Below are positions 24,445-35,280 of a stretch of 64,000 nucleotides of DNA, piece by piece. A program made the translations under genes and the position numbers. A model generated the notes under the pieces. That model was not told the DNA's origin. It was given only the letters and a program-made list of their open reading frames with translations, and searched no databases. The stretch lies in NCBI GenBank assembly GCA_022385755.1, contig MU278348.1, positions 1,213,035-1,277,034 of the forward strand, read 5' to 3'. This DNA is from Trametopsis cervina. Its lineage: Eukaryota > Basidiomycota > Agaricomycetes > Polyporales > Irpicaceae. Positions within the stretch are counted from its first letter, which is position 1. Each line of letters starts with the position of its first letter.

Positions 24445-25823
24445 TGCGGAGGGATTGTTAAGCGTGTCTTAGTATAAAGGGAGTAAATTCATGGACTAAG
24501 TGTGGTTTGACATGTTTTCAGGAATAAGCTCGAGCGCTGTGGAAAAGAAGAGTGTGTTAGGGGCGTGCAGTCAATTATCGAAGCACCTGTGGTGCGCTGG
24601 AGATCACGAAGCATCCTTGCAGGCAAATTAGTCGGGGCTTGGTAGGCAAATGCCTCCACTTTCGGGACAGAAATCTGCAATTTCATTGAAGGTATGAAAT
24701 CGGGTACAGCGATACCACTGCCATTAGTTATTAGCACATCGGCATTTCTAGTTCACCATGAGCGTTAGCGAATCTACCACGACAGCATGTGCATCACACA
24801 CCTGTCTCATAAGCTTGGCCTCATCGCTTTCCCGACATGCGCGTTGGAGTATTCAGCGATCCGAGGATCCTAAACGATGGCGAGCGCCGGAAGTAGGCTT
24901 GGAACCCGAAGTCTATGCAGACTGTTTCTGATACATATGTACTAGGACCAAACACAGTGGTAATAGCCGTACAAGCACCGGGGGAGGCGATGCAGACTAA
25001 AGCTCTGCGGGGAAGTCGAAGTCAGGCTGGGGATGTTTATCAGAGAGAAGCGGGGTACGTACACGTCTAACCTTATTCAAAAGACGTCATGCCGACCAGG
25101 CTGGTACTCTACAATTCGCGCACACGACGGGCTGTTGGGCTAATTTATGCAGCTGGTCAGTGCAAGTAGCCGCACACACACGCACCCAGTGGTGAGTGAT
25201 GGCCGTAATAGAGTAGACGGTGACGAGCGGAGAGGAGAAGTCCGATCCGCGTCGGAAATACCTCGTAGCGCCGGCTGAGAGGATAACGCCACAAAGTCGA
25301 GATCAATTCCTCATCTCGGCCCCCGTAGCGCAGCAAGATTATACGGTATCTGCGCCAGGCACAGCGCGTATCTCATCTTTTCAGGCAGTGCAACAGCCGC
25401 GTCCTCGAGAGAGTTGCTTGGAAAGCGAGCTGATAGTCAGATTGTGTCCATGAGAGCTAGAAACGGGAGGCAAGCACACGACCCCCAGAGCACAGCGCAG
25501 CTCTGACTGCGGAGAGACCGGTGAGGTGTGTACGTCTGTGTGCTGTGGGAAGATGGAGATGGTTATGGAACTGGGGAGGAAGCGGGGATGAGCACATCGA
25601 TGCTGACTATTCTTTCCGAGCGCCTTGACCCGCTATCTGGCGCGCTTCGATCATCCGCGCTGCCCTGTCTCTTTTCCTGCGCACACACACCTCGACTTCC
25701 CCTGCACGCCCGGCCACCTCGGCCACTATATAGCCATCTCCTCAAAATGCCATCCCACACCCTTGCGTCCTTCCCTCTCTCCTCCTCTCGCCTCCCCCAT
25801 CACGACCCCGCTACGACCGAGCA
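24445..25823. other. Shared promoter region between two RTA1-like genes
   Basis: This 1.4-kb gap separates the two divergent RTA1-like start codons. Open frames here (for example one of 82 codons on the minus strand near 24489-24737) do not look like proteins. A TATATA box lies at 25727-25732 for the right-hand gene. No transposon ends or RNA genes were seen. Confidence 0.45.
25727..25732 (+). promoter_or_regulatory. TATA box of RTA1-like copy 2
   Basis: A TATATA string lies 92 bp upstream of ATG 25824, followed by a C/T-rich leader. Its role is inferred from position only. Confidence 0.45.
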
Positions 25824-27406
25824 ATGGCCTCGAACCCGACCAGTGAGTACCTCGCGCGTTCGTGCTGGTTCGCTCATTGATCAACCCCTTTCCGCAGGCG
25901 TCCACCCGCCAACGCCGGGGCACTTCACCCAGACCCCATACCACTACATACCAACCGAATGGGTATGCGCCATCTTCGTCGCTCTTTACTCTATTAGCGG
26001 AAGTGCGTGCTCAAGCCCCCTCAATTCGTCTTGCACACATCTAACTCGCTGAAAATCGCGCTCTTACAGTCCTCCACCTTGGCCAGGCGATCTACACCCG
26101 CCTATGGTTCATGATCCCCACCGCAGTGCTCGCATGCATCGGCGAAATTCTCGGGTGGTCAGCGAGGCTATGGTCCGCCAAAAACCCCACGCTCGTGAAC
26201 CCCTTCCTCATGCAGTGCGTTTCACGACCTTGTCCATCTCCATCTAACCCTTACATGCTCACATCACTCCCTGCGTTACCAGAATATCCACAACAATCAT
26301 CGCCCCCACCCCGCTCGTCGCCGCCAACTTTGTGATCCTCGGCGAGCTCATCAGCAGGTTCGGTGCGCAGTACAGCAGGCTCAACGCCGTCTGGTGTGAG
26401 TGTTTCTGTTCCCGCATATCTCAAAATTTGCCTCCGAGCCTCGGTTTTTGTGTCATCCCTTCTGACATTCCTCCCGTTCCGCAGATACGATCGTCTTCTG
26501 TTCATGTGTGAGTGCCTTTTCCTCTGGTCGTGAATCTCTCACGGGGATCAAAAATAAGACACTGAACACATGGATTCTCTGTCGATAGGATGTCATCGCG
26601 CTTGTAATTCAGGCCGTAGGAGGCGCCGGGGCTTCCGCAGCCGTTCACCAGGGCAAAGACCCCAACCCTGTACGTTCCCGCACCGATGAAACTCACCGCC
26701 AATAGAGCCCCACCGACTAACACTCTCATGTGCTACAGGGCGGTCATGTCATGCTCGCAGGTATCGCATTCCAGCTCGGTACGTCCTCTCCCTCGTCGAT
26801 ACCATGCCTGAGGACGATGCTGACATGTCGCGTTCCCGCTGACAGCTGCGATCACGATCTATGTTGCACTCGCGACCGAGTTCGTGTTCCGATACATTTT
26901 CGACCGACCGGTTCGCAAGGGCTTCGTGCGGGGCCCGGGCAGGAAGAGCGTTGAGCATGGCGCGAAGCTCATGCTCGTCAGTCTGGCTTTGAGCAGCGTA
27001 TTTTTGTTCATCCGGTGCGTACTTTTCCATCGTTGATCACTTCGACGTTTGGTTGTGCTTATATGCTGCTGCTGTTATAGGTCGGTATACCGGACGATCG
27101 AGCTGCAGAACGGCTGGGACGGCCGCATCATCTCCACACAAGTGCTCTTCAGTGAGTTCACCTTTTCTCCTGCTTGTATGCGCCGGAATTTAACGGATCT
27201 CGCCGCCTAAAGACGTGCTCGACGGCGCGATGATCACACTCGCAACCTTCACGATGAATTTCCTGCACCCGGGCTTCCTCCTCGGACACGCGAGCGCGTG
27301 GTACAGCCAGGGCGCGCGGAACCGTCGTGAGGGCGCGGTCGCGGAGGACAACGAGAGCAACACGACGGTGCAGGCGCGTGGCGGAGAGAAGGCTGCTGAG
27401 GTGTAA
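25824..27406 (+). CDS. RTA1-like seven-TM protein (copy 2)
   Basis: This gene belongs to the same family as the one at 22866-24444. Exon 1 (25824-25842) codes MASNPTS and joins at 25898 to VHPPTPGHFTQTPYHYIPTE. Then come WVCAIFVALYSISGILHLGQ, PTAVLACIGEILGWSARLWS, ISTTIIAPTPLVAANFVILG, FCSCDVIALVIQAVGGAGAS, GGHVMLAGIAFQL, ATEFVFRYIFDRPVRKG, KLMLVSLALSSVFLFIRSVY and NVLDGAMITLATFTMNFLHP. A charged tail ends at the stop 27404-27406. About nine short exons are joined with good signals. Block order is the same as copy 1, so the pair looks like an old duplication. Confidence 0.88.
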
Positions 27407-28569
27407 CCCGATTGTGCGCTCTTCTCTTTTTCTTCTTTCCGGCTAGTTTGGGTTGTGTAACGGAGCGGTGGAGTGGTTTCGGGCGATCTCTTATTCGTTG
27501 CTTCCATATTAAACTTCTCATCTGCATATACTATTCGCATGCATAGATCCTTTAATGCGGTTGAGTTACGGCTGCACGTTCCTTTGCATTTCAATTCTCA
27601 AGTCGGTTTACTTTTCACGGACGAAATTACAATGCTATCTGTTTTTGACATCGCTATACATGTATTACACTATTCGCTAGCCCCTGTTTATGAATGCGTG
27701 CTTGAAATCAAAGGTTGAGAACCGTATAATGGTCTAGAAGCAATCGACAAGAAGCGGTAGGGTCTCACAAAACAATTTAAACGCATTTTAGAGCTGTGCG
27801 CATCTATACTTTCAATCTGCCCAATTTCCCGATCCGGCGTCTGTGCAAGTGTCGCGTAAGCGCTGACCGCGCTGGTCACGGATGTTCCTGTGCAGTACCA
27901 CCATCGTCAAGCGAAGGTGTGCTAATTATCGCCTGCCCCACTGATCGTGTTCTGTAACTGATTGCTGTGCTGCACCAGCATCATCATATATTGAGTATTG
28001 AGTCAAGCCGAGAGTTTCCCCTAAGATGAACAACATACATCCAATACCATATATTACACTCCCCTTTATGCATTGCATTGCACCCGCCACCCACCCAACC
28101 CTCCCCAACATCAAGCATCGCAATATCCAAGAACGCACCCCTGCCCAACCGGCGGCCGCCAGGGTGCGTCTGACCAGCTCACACATGTGGCCGCCAGAGT
28201 CACGCCCAAGGAAACAGGAAGCATCGCGGGACAGTATCGGCAATTACCCCCGTTCTTCCTTCTTTCTTCGGTGTAATCCCTGTGCGGGCCCTCACGTTGG
28301 CCCTCATCAGTTTCTTTGCTCATTACGGTTGCGACACATCGCAGGCGTTTTGCTCAGAACAGCGGGCACGCTCACAGCCCACCTGACGCTACGCGACGGG
28401 CCCCCGCGCTGAAAACTCGGCTCGGGCGGGGGACGTCAGATAGTGCTGCGTCAAGCGACCCTGTAGAGGACGGGACGGTAGACGGTATATAACATGCTGC
28501 TCGGTCGCAGTATGGCCAGCCAGGACCAGGACCAGGAGCCTCATACAGCAATCCCTTGGCAGCAGCAAC
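27407..28569. other. Intergenic, xyloglucanase promoter
   Basis: This 1.16-kb gap lies upstream of the GH74 gene. It contains a GCGGGG string at 28426-28431 that fits the SYGGRG consensus of CreA/Cre1 carbon repressors, and a TATA box at 28486. A 128-codon open frame at 28026-28412 looks non-coding. Confidence 0.4.
28486..28492 (+). promoter_or_regulatory. TATA box of the GH74 xyloglucanase gene
   Basis: A TATATAA string lies 78 bp before ATG 28570, consistent with an inducible secreted-enzyme gene. Its role is inferred from position. Confidence 0.5.
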
Positions 28570-31500
28570 ATGTATCGCACATCGCTGCTCACAGCCCTCT
28601 CCTACCTCGCCGCCACCGCGGTAGCAGCAAGTTCACAAGCCTACACATGGAAGAACGTGAAGATCGGCGGCGGCGGCGGGTTCGTGCCCTCCATCGTGTT
28701 CAACCCGTCCCAGAAAGGGCTCGCATACGCGCGCACGGATATCGGCGGGGCGTATAAACTTAATGCGGATGATACGTGGACGCCGTTGTTGGATTTTGCG
28801 GACGATGCGAGGTGGAACTATTGGGGGGTTGATGCGCTTGCTACGGACCCTGTGGATCCGACTAGGTTGTATTTGGTGAGTGGTTGTGGCTTGCGGGTTT
28901 GGCTGTACTGGTGTTGATGGATGGTGAACGTAGGCGACAGGGATGTACACGAACTCGTGGGATCCCAATAATGGACAGATCCTCATCTCGACTGACCAGG
29001 GAAAGTCGTTCACGCCCTCTGTGCTGCCGTTCAAGGTTGGAGGAAACATGCCCGGACGTGGTATGGGCGAGGTACGTCCTACCACCAGATCATTTCTAGA
29101 TGGGTTGTCTAAACGAAATGCATATAGCGCCTCGTGGTCGACCCGAACAGCAACAACATCCTCTTCTTCGGCGCCCGCAGCGGAAACGGCCTGTGGAAGA
29201 GCACCAACTTTGGTCAGACGTGGACCAAGGTTGCCAGCCTGCCCAACGCTGGTAAGTCTGAGCATAGCAAGCTACATGCGAGACCATCCTGAACGCGAGT
29301 GTGCAGGTTCATACATCCCGGACCCCACCGATACCTCCGGGTACAATAACGACAAGACCGGTGTCTCGTTCGTCACGTTCGACTCGACGTCCGGCTCGTC
29401 TGGCAAAGCCACCCCGCGCATCTTTGTTGGTGTAGCTACTAACACGGCGAGCAACCTTTTCGTTTCGAACGATGCTGGTACCACATGTAAGTATTGTTCA
29501 TTGGGACATGTTTTTGTTGCTGATGGTGAAGGATTGTCGTTGTAGGGTCTGCTATTGCTGGAACCAACTCGTCGTGGATGCCCCACAAGGGTGTTCTCTC
29601 GCCTGCTGAGAAGTCGCTTTATATCTCTACGTCCGATGGTGCTGGACCTTATGATGGCACTCTCGTAAGTGCATACAACACCACAAACAGTTTGTATCTA
29701 ATTGGAGCGTCTTGACCTTCAGGGTGCTGTGTACAAGTACAACATCACTTCCGGCACGATCAAAGACATCACACCCGTCTCCGGGGGTGACCTCTACTTT
29801 GGATTCGGGTACGTGCCTCAAGCTCATACATCTCAACCAAAGTCACCCTAAGTATCTTAACAGTGGTCTCGCCGTCGACCTGCAGAAGCCCGGGACCCTC
29901 ATGGTAGCGACCCTCAACAGCTGGTGGCCCGACGCCGACATCTTCCGTTCGCTCGACGGCGGCGCCACCTGGACGCGTCTCTGGGACTGGGCGTCCTACC
30001 CTACAATGAACAGATACTACGCCTACAACTCGCAGCTCGCGCCGTGGCTCGGGCCCTCCGTGACCACCACGGACCTCACGACGCAGATCGGGTGGATGAT
30101 CGAGGGACTCTCGATCGATCCGTTCGACTCCAACCATTGGTTGTATGGAACGGGCGCGACGATCTATGGAGGACATGATTTGCTCAAGTGGGATGTTACG
30201 CCGAGGAATATTACGCTTAAGAGCTTGGCGGATGGGATTGAGGAGACTGCTGTCCAGGCGTTGTTGTCGCCGCCTACTGGCCCGCCGCTACTCAGTGCTC
30301 TGCTCGATCTCGAAGGTTTCGTGCATACCGACTTGACGAAGCCGCCTGCTGCTGAGTTCGCCACGGCGGCCTCGACCGGTGTCACTGGTCTCGACTATGC
30401 AGGAAACAAGCCTACCACGATCGTTCGCGTCGGTAACGGCGACGTCAGCTCTGGCACTGCGGGACCCCAAGTCGCCATCAGCACTGATTCCGGCAACACC
30501 TGGTAGGTGCATTCACGTCTGTTTTGATATCTTAACACTGAAGTATTGTCGTGTAGGAACCTCGACTACGGTTCACCGACCGGCGTGTCCGGCGGCAAGG
30601 TCGCCATTTCTGCCGACGGTGACACCGTACTCTGGAGTACATCGGCCAATGGCGTCCAAGTCTCGCAATACACCAACGCGTTCGCCGTCGTCTCCACTCT
30701 CCCGGCCGGCGCCGCCATCGCCTCCGACAAGAAAGTGAACTCGATCTTCTACGCCTCCTCCGGCGGGAAATTCTACTTCTCCAGCGACGGCGGCAAGACG
30801 TTTAAGTCCACCGCGACCCTCGGGACCTCGGCTTCCTCTAACACCGTCATCGTGCACCCGAGCGTGACCGGCGACGTCTGGGTGTCGACCGACACTGGGC
30901 TGTTCCACTCGACGAACAACGGCACGACGTTCGCTGCCGTGTCTGGCGTTACGCAGGCGTGGTCCATATCGTTCGGCGCGCCCGCTAAGACTGGCGGGTA
31001 CCCCGCGCTGTTTGTTATTGCGAACATTGGCGGGATTGGATACTTCAGGTCAGACGATGCGGGCGCGAGCTGGGTGCAGGTTAACGATGCGGCGCATGGC
31101 TTTGGGTCAGCGAGCGCGAACGTTGTCGCTGGTGATCCGCGTATCTACGGAAGGTGAGTCCGGGCCATTCTATGAAAAAGAAAAGGCTGTTAACACCATG
31201 ATTCGTAGGGTGTACGTTGGTACGAACGGCCGCGGCATCTTCTACGGTGATACCGCCGGCGCTGCCCCACCGCCGCCCTCATCTTCCTCCTCCGTCTCGA
31301 GCGCACCCCCGACGTCTGCACCCTCTCAGCCGCCCACATCTGCACCGCACACGAGCGCGCCCAGCCAAACCCCGTCCACGTCCAAATCGTCATCGTCGAC
31401 ATCCAAATCTTCATCGTCGGCGCCGGTGTCGTCACCGTCCTCGTCGCCAGTGTCCTCGCGCTCTTCGTCGGCTGCGCCTTCTGGCCCGACACAGATCTTG

Positions 31501-31721
31501 TACGGGCAATGTGGAGGAAATGGATGGACAGGGCCTACCGTTTGTACCAGTAAGTCACTGTCTGGTTTTGTGTCGAGTTCGGACGCTGATTGTGTTTTGT
31601 GACTTTTAGCTGGAAGCAAATGTGTGGCTCAAAACCCATGTGAGTACTTTCTATGTGCTTTGCTACGTGAGCCAGATACTGACTTATTGCTTCAGACTAC
31701 TCACAATGTATCCCGAACTAA
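28570..31721 (+). CDS. Secreted GH74 xyloglucanase with CBM1
   Basis: The enzyme cuts xyloglucan in plant cell walls. It begins with a signal peptide (MYRTSLLTALSYLAATAVAA). The GH74 double beta-propeller carries ARTDIGGAYKLN, YWGVDALATDP (position of the usual catalytic base Asp), GLYKST-like repeats (GNGLWKSTNFGQTWTKV), MNRYYAYNSQLAPW, TQIGWMIEGLSIDPFDS and TGLDYAGNKPTTIVRVGNGD (position of the usual catalytic acid Asp). A Ser/Thr/Pro linker follows from about 31260 to 31480, then a CBM1 with YGQCGGNGWTGPTVC and the final YYSQCIPN. Introns are visible near 28876, 29071, 29253, 29487, 29666, 29808, 30505, 31154, 31551 and 31640. Which Asp does what is taken from GH74 structures, not proven here. 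Confidence 0.95.
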
Positions 31722-32108
31722 AATGCTACTGATTGGGAGTTGGTATCAGTTGTTATATAGAACTGTCGACGATATTGTACAATATATTTTCATTCTCCCT
31801 CTATGTACCATCATCGTGTACCTGACCGGGTCCTGAATGATGGTCAAGTGGTGTCGACTGTCGAGTTAGGTAGCGCGAGCACCATGCCCGACGCGCCCTT
31901 TCACGTCATCCTTTGAGCGCCTATTATACTACACTGCTCTTGCGCTCCTCTCATTATCCTCGCCCAGTCCTCACCATTTCATCGTTCCCGTTTCCCTAAC
32001 ATCTATATATCAAACCATATACCCACCACTATTTCAGCAACCTAGACTATCTCCTTGCGTTATACCCTCCCGCGTTTGAGTCACCTTCACAATATTCACA
32101 CGATCCCC
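31722..32108. other. Intergenic, VAM7-like promoter
   Basis: This 387-bp gap holds the 3' end of the xyloglucanase and a C/T-rich leader before the next gene. No gene or repeat was seen. Confidence 0.4.
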
Positions 32109-33212
32109 ATGAGCACCCTCATACAAGCCATCTACATCCGGGGGCACGAAGAACGCACCTCCCCAAAGCCACACACCGTCTACCGCATCGACATCCAGGC
32201 CTCCGTGCGCTCCTGGCAAATGTGGCGGCGCTACTCCGAGTTCGTCGACCTGCACACCGAGCTCGTCAAGTCCACCGGGTCCGCCCCGCCCGCCGAGCTC
32301 CCGCCCAAACACTCGACGCTCGGCCTCTTCAGGTCGCACACGAACCCTGCGCTCATCGAAGAGCGGCGCATTGGTCTCGAGCGGTACCTCCGCGCGATCC
32401 TCAGTACACATGAAGAGAAGTGGCGCGAGTCGTATGCGTTCCGTGAGTTCCTCGGCGTGCCTGTAGGCAAGGCGCAGGCCGAGGGCGGGCTCGCGGGGGG
32501 GTCTACGCAGTTTACGTCAGCGTCGTGGCTGGACGAACACACGGAGCTGCAGACGCGGATACGGGACGTCCGCGCGGACATCAATAAGCGGGACGCATTG
32601 TCGGACAGAGGGGACGTCTCGGGCTCGCAGCAGGCGAACGTGCAAGCGAAGAAGAAGCTGGCGACGGCGTACACGAGGGTGGGTGTTTTGGAGGACGGGC
32701 TGAAGCAGCTGGCCTTGGGCGGGATGAGCGAGGGGGAGCTGCAGAGGAGACGGGATATGGTAGGACGGCTGAGAGATGACTGTGCGACGCTGTCGAAGAT
32801 GGTGACGGTGGCCAGGCTTACTAGTCGAGGGCTTGGGTCAGCAGCGGAGCGGAATCCTGTGGAAGAGGGCGACAGAGCCGCGCTGTTGGGAGGGAGTTCG
32901 GCGGGAACGAGTGCGGGAGGGAGTCAGTTCAAGAGACCAGTGACGAGGGTATTTGGGCAGCCGAAGGAGACAGAAAAGACGCGGCCACTGGACAACACAG
33001 GGCTAGTTCAGCTGCAGCAGACAGAAATGGATAAACAGGACGCTGAACTGGCCCAACTGTCCACCATCCTACTGAGGCAGAGGCAACTAGGCGTAGCGAT
33101 AGGACAGGAGATCGAGGAGCAGAACTGGCTGCTGGATGACCTCACAGGCGAAGTCGACCGTGTTGGCGGAAAGCTCTCGAGTGCGAAGAAGCAGTTGAAC
33201 CGTGTATCATGA
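32109..33212 (+). CDS. VAM7: Vam7-like Qc-SNARE with PX domain
   Basis: Vam7 acts in homotypic vacuole fusion; its PX domain binds PI3P and its SNARE helix joins the Vam3/Vti1/Nyv1 complex. The gene is a single exon of 367 codons, unusual in this intron-rich window. Residues 1-120 form the PX domain, with WRRYSEFVDLHTELVKS and ERRIGLERYLRAIL. A coiled-coil middle with KKKLATAYTRVGVLEDGLKQ follows, then a Gly/Ser linker. The C-terminal SNARE motif runs from LVQLQQTEMDKQDAELAQLS through LGVAIGQEIEEQNWLLDDL; the central glutamine lies in GQEIEEQ. There is no membrane segment, as expected for Vam7. Confidence 0.85.
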   Translation: MSTLIQAIYIRGHEERTSPKPHTVYRIDIQASVRSWQMWRRYSEFVDLHTELVKSTGSAPPAELPPKHSTLGLFRSHTNPALIEERRIGLERYLRAILSTHEEKWRESYAFREFLGVPVGKAQAEGGLAGGSTQFTSASWLDEHTELQTRIRDVRADINKRDALSDRGDVSGSQQANVQAKKKLATAYTRVGVLEDGLKQLALGGMSEGELQRRRDMVGRLRDDCATLSKMVTVARLTSRGLGSAAERNPVEEGDRAALLGGSSAGTSAGGSQFKRPVTRVFGQPKETEKTRPLDNTGLVQLQQTEMDKQDAELAQLSTILLRQRQLGVAIGQEIEEQNWLLDDLTGEVDRVGGKLSSAKKQLNRVS

Positions 33213-33344
33213 CAGGAGTGTGTCCTGCTGTATTATATCGTGGACCGCAGAGTATATTGTATGATCTACCTAATCAATACACGTACTCTACGGGTGTACT
33301 CCTAGTACTGAAGAATGTGGATAAGAACATCAAACACCAAACGA

Positions 33345-34549
33345 CTATGATATCCGGTCCGCATTGTTGTCCTCCTTTCGTAAGAATCTCCCAACACCCT
33401 AGGTACCAATAGGTCAGTCAAAGATGTAAGAGCATGAAGTATCAACACACCTCGAAGCATGCTATCATGATACCGCACGCCGGTGCGATCTTCGTTATCC
33501 GAGGTACCAGTCCGGCGTACAGTGCCGATACGCCCTCATTCCGTACGACCTCCTTCAGTACCGCAAATGTACCAACGGTCCCTGAACCCGACCCGCCAAT
33601 CGACCCCGACATAAGCAGCGACTGCTTTCTTGTCTTGAGAACATCGAAGGGTGATGTTAGCAGTGCTGCATTTGTACCGCTGATCGCCCCACTAGCGAAC
33701 GCTACCCCAGCCCCTTCGTACCCTCTTCGATTCAGCCGGCTTTTGCACGCCTCGTATCCTGCCCAGTAAAGCCCACTGAACGGAACATCCCTCCAAAGTG
33801 TTGTTCCAAGCCCTCTCCATAGATGTATATTGCCGTGTGTCCGCGTGAGGGTGGCTATCGAGGCCAACGTGGATCGGAGGGTGTTCGGTGTCCCTGGCGA
33901 AGGTGGTGTACTTTGTAGATTTGTGCGAATGAGTTCAAGGGGTGATGCAACGCTGGTAATAAGAGTTCGTGCCGTGACACCAGCACAGAGTGGTACAACG
34001 GCGGCTGGCACGAGCGATGGGAATGTCTCGTTTAATAGATGATCGTAAGTGAGCATGTAAAGAGTTGAAGACGGTACGCCGATCAGTCTGCGAGAGTCAG
34101 TCAGAGATAGATATGATTAGAATCTCGTAAGGTACTCACAGTGTGGTTCCAGCACCTTTCCACAACCCTGGTATACCCTCCGCCCGCCATACATGCCGTA
34201 CTGCGTCGAAGAACCCGTTCACACGTTCTGTGCGAAAAACGCCGCGGTCCCACACACAAACAATGTCACCTTCCACCGCATGCAGTGCTGTGGTGGACAT
34301 TCGCCGCACACACGACACGCCTGACGGCTGACAGCAGGTGTTAGCAGGTGGTGTCGGGAAGAGAGCTTTGGGAGGTGCGGGTGGCTGGGTTTGTAAGCGT
34401 GTTTTGACGACATCAAAAGGTGTCACTGGAGATGAGGAAAGGAGTTGAATACAGATTAGTAGGAGGTATTATTGAAAAGACTCACTTGTCAACGCTGTGA
34501 CTGTTGAGCCAGTCGCGGCTGCGACCAATTTTGCTCGTTGTGGCTCCAT
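33345..34549 (-). CDS. MTM1: Mitochondrial carrier, Mtm1 / SLC25A39-40 type
   Basis: An inner-membrane carrier; yeast Mtm1 affects manganese loading and Fe-S metabolism, and human SLC25A39 imports glutathione. The start is at 34549 (MEPQRAKLVAAATGSTVTAL). The three carrier signatures are TPFDVVKTRLQTQ, ASPLELIRTNLQS and TSPFDVLKTRKQSL. A long matrix loop after the first signature holds cysteines (ANTCCQPSGVSC and later GDIVCVW), as in SLC25A39-type proteins. GIPGLWKGAGTTLLIGVPSS and HLWRGLGTTLWRDVPFSGLY follow. The last exon codes GVGRFLRKEDNNADRIS with stop at 33345. It is convergent with the VAM7-like gene, 132 bp apart. Confidence 0.88.
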
Positions 34550-35280
34550 GAGGGGACGTCTATGATTACTGTCAAAATGGTATGCGTATGGATGGTGGTG
34601 TCAAGCGAGATTAAAGAGCAATGCGCGGTATTATAGCATGAATAGGGTGGACGACGGGCGGTGGTGGGGGAAGGAAGAGAAGGTTGGTGACAAGCAGTAG
34701 ACCGACATAACATGGCGCGGCCGAATCCGCACGGCAGATCCTGTTTCCTTGAGCGCCTGTTTACGCCGTCAGTGATCCGCAGCCAATCGCATACAGTAGC
34801 CCGGGTTGTTATCAGATAACGAAAGATCAGCCACGTCGGCCGAATTGTGGTCAGCCTCACCACGCTGTGCTGGGTCTGGATTGACTTTGTCAAGTGCAGA
34901 ACTCATACCGTCGAAGTTGTAGTTCTTTCGATATCTGCTACGCATAGCATCTCTGCACGCATTCAAACAATGGTGAAAAAGCAAGATAGGGCGAAGCGCA
35001 GCGACGCGCAATGGCTCGGCCAACAGTTTGCGAACTCTGGAGTCATGATTTGGCGCGAGAGCTGACCTACAAGGTTTCTGTACCAGTCATCTGCCGAAAG
35101 CACGCGTGCACATTTGAAACGCGGTGCGGCAGTATCGAAGCTAACAGTAGATCGCAGCGGGATTGATTCTTGTGCGTCACAGGTTTTGGTCTCATGGGAT
35201 CGAATAGGCTACATAGAGTCTTCAGACACGCGTGTCAGCCGCATCATAACGTCTTCGAACAATATATACTTGGGGAAAGT
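34550..35280. other. Intergenic
   Basis: This 731-bp gap lies upstream of the carrier and downstream of the methyltransferase. Open frames of 60-85 codons on both strands show no family features. No repeat or RNA gene was seen. Confidence 0.35.

Noticed and set aside
28026..28412. A 128-codon open frame in the xyloglucanase promoter region
   Set aside because: No start context, no domain, and low-complexity Pro/His/Arg composition suggest chance.
34769..35023. An 84-codon minus-strand frame upstream of the Mtm1-like carrier
   Set aside because: No conserved motif, and the opposite strand has an equally long open frame, which points to chance.
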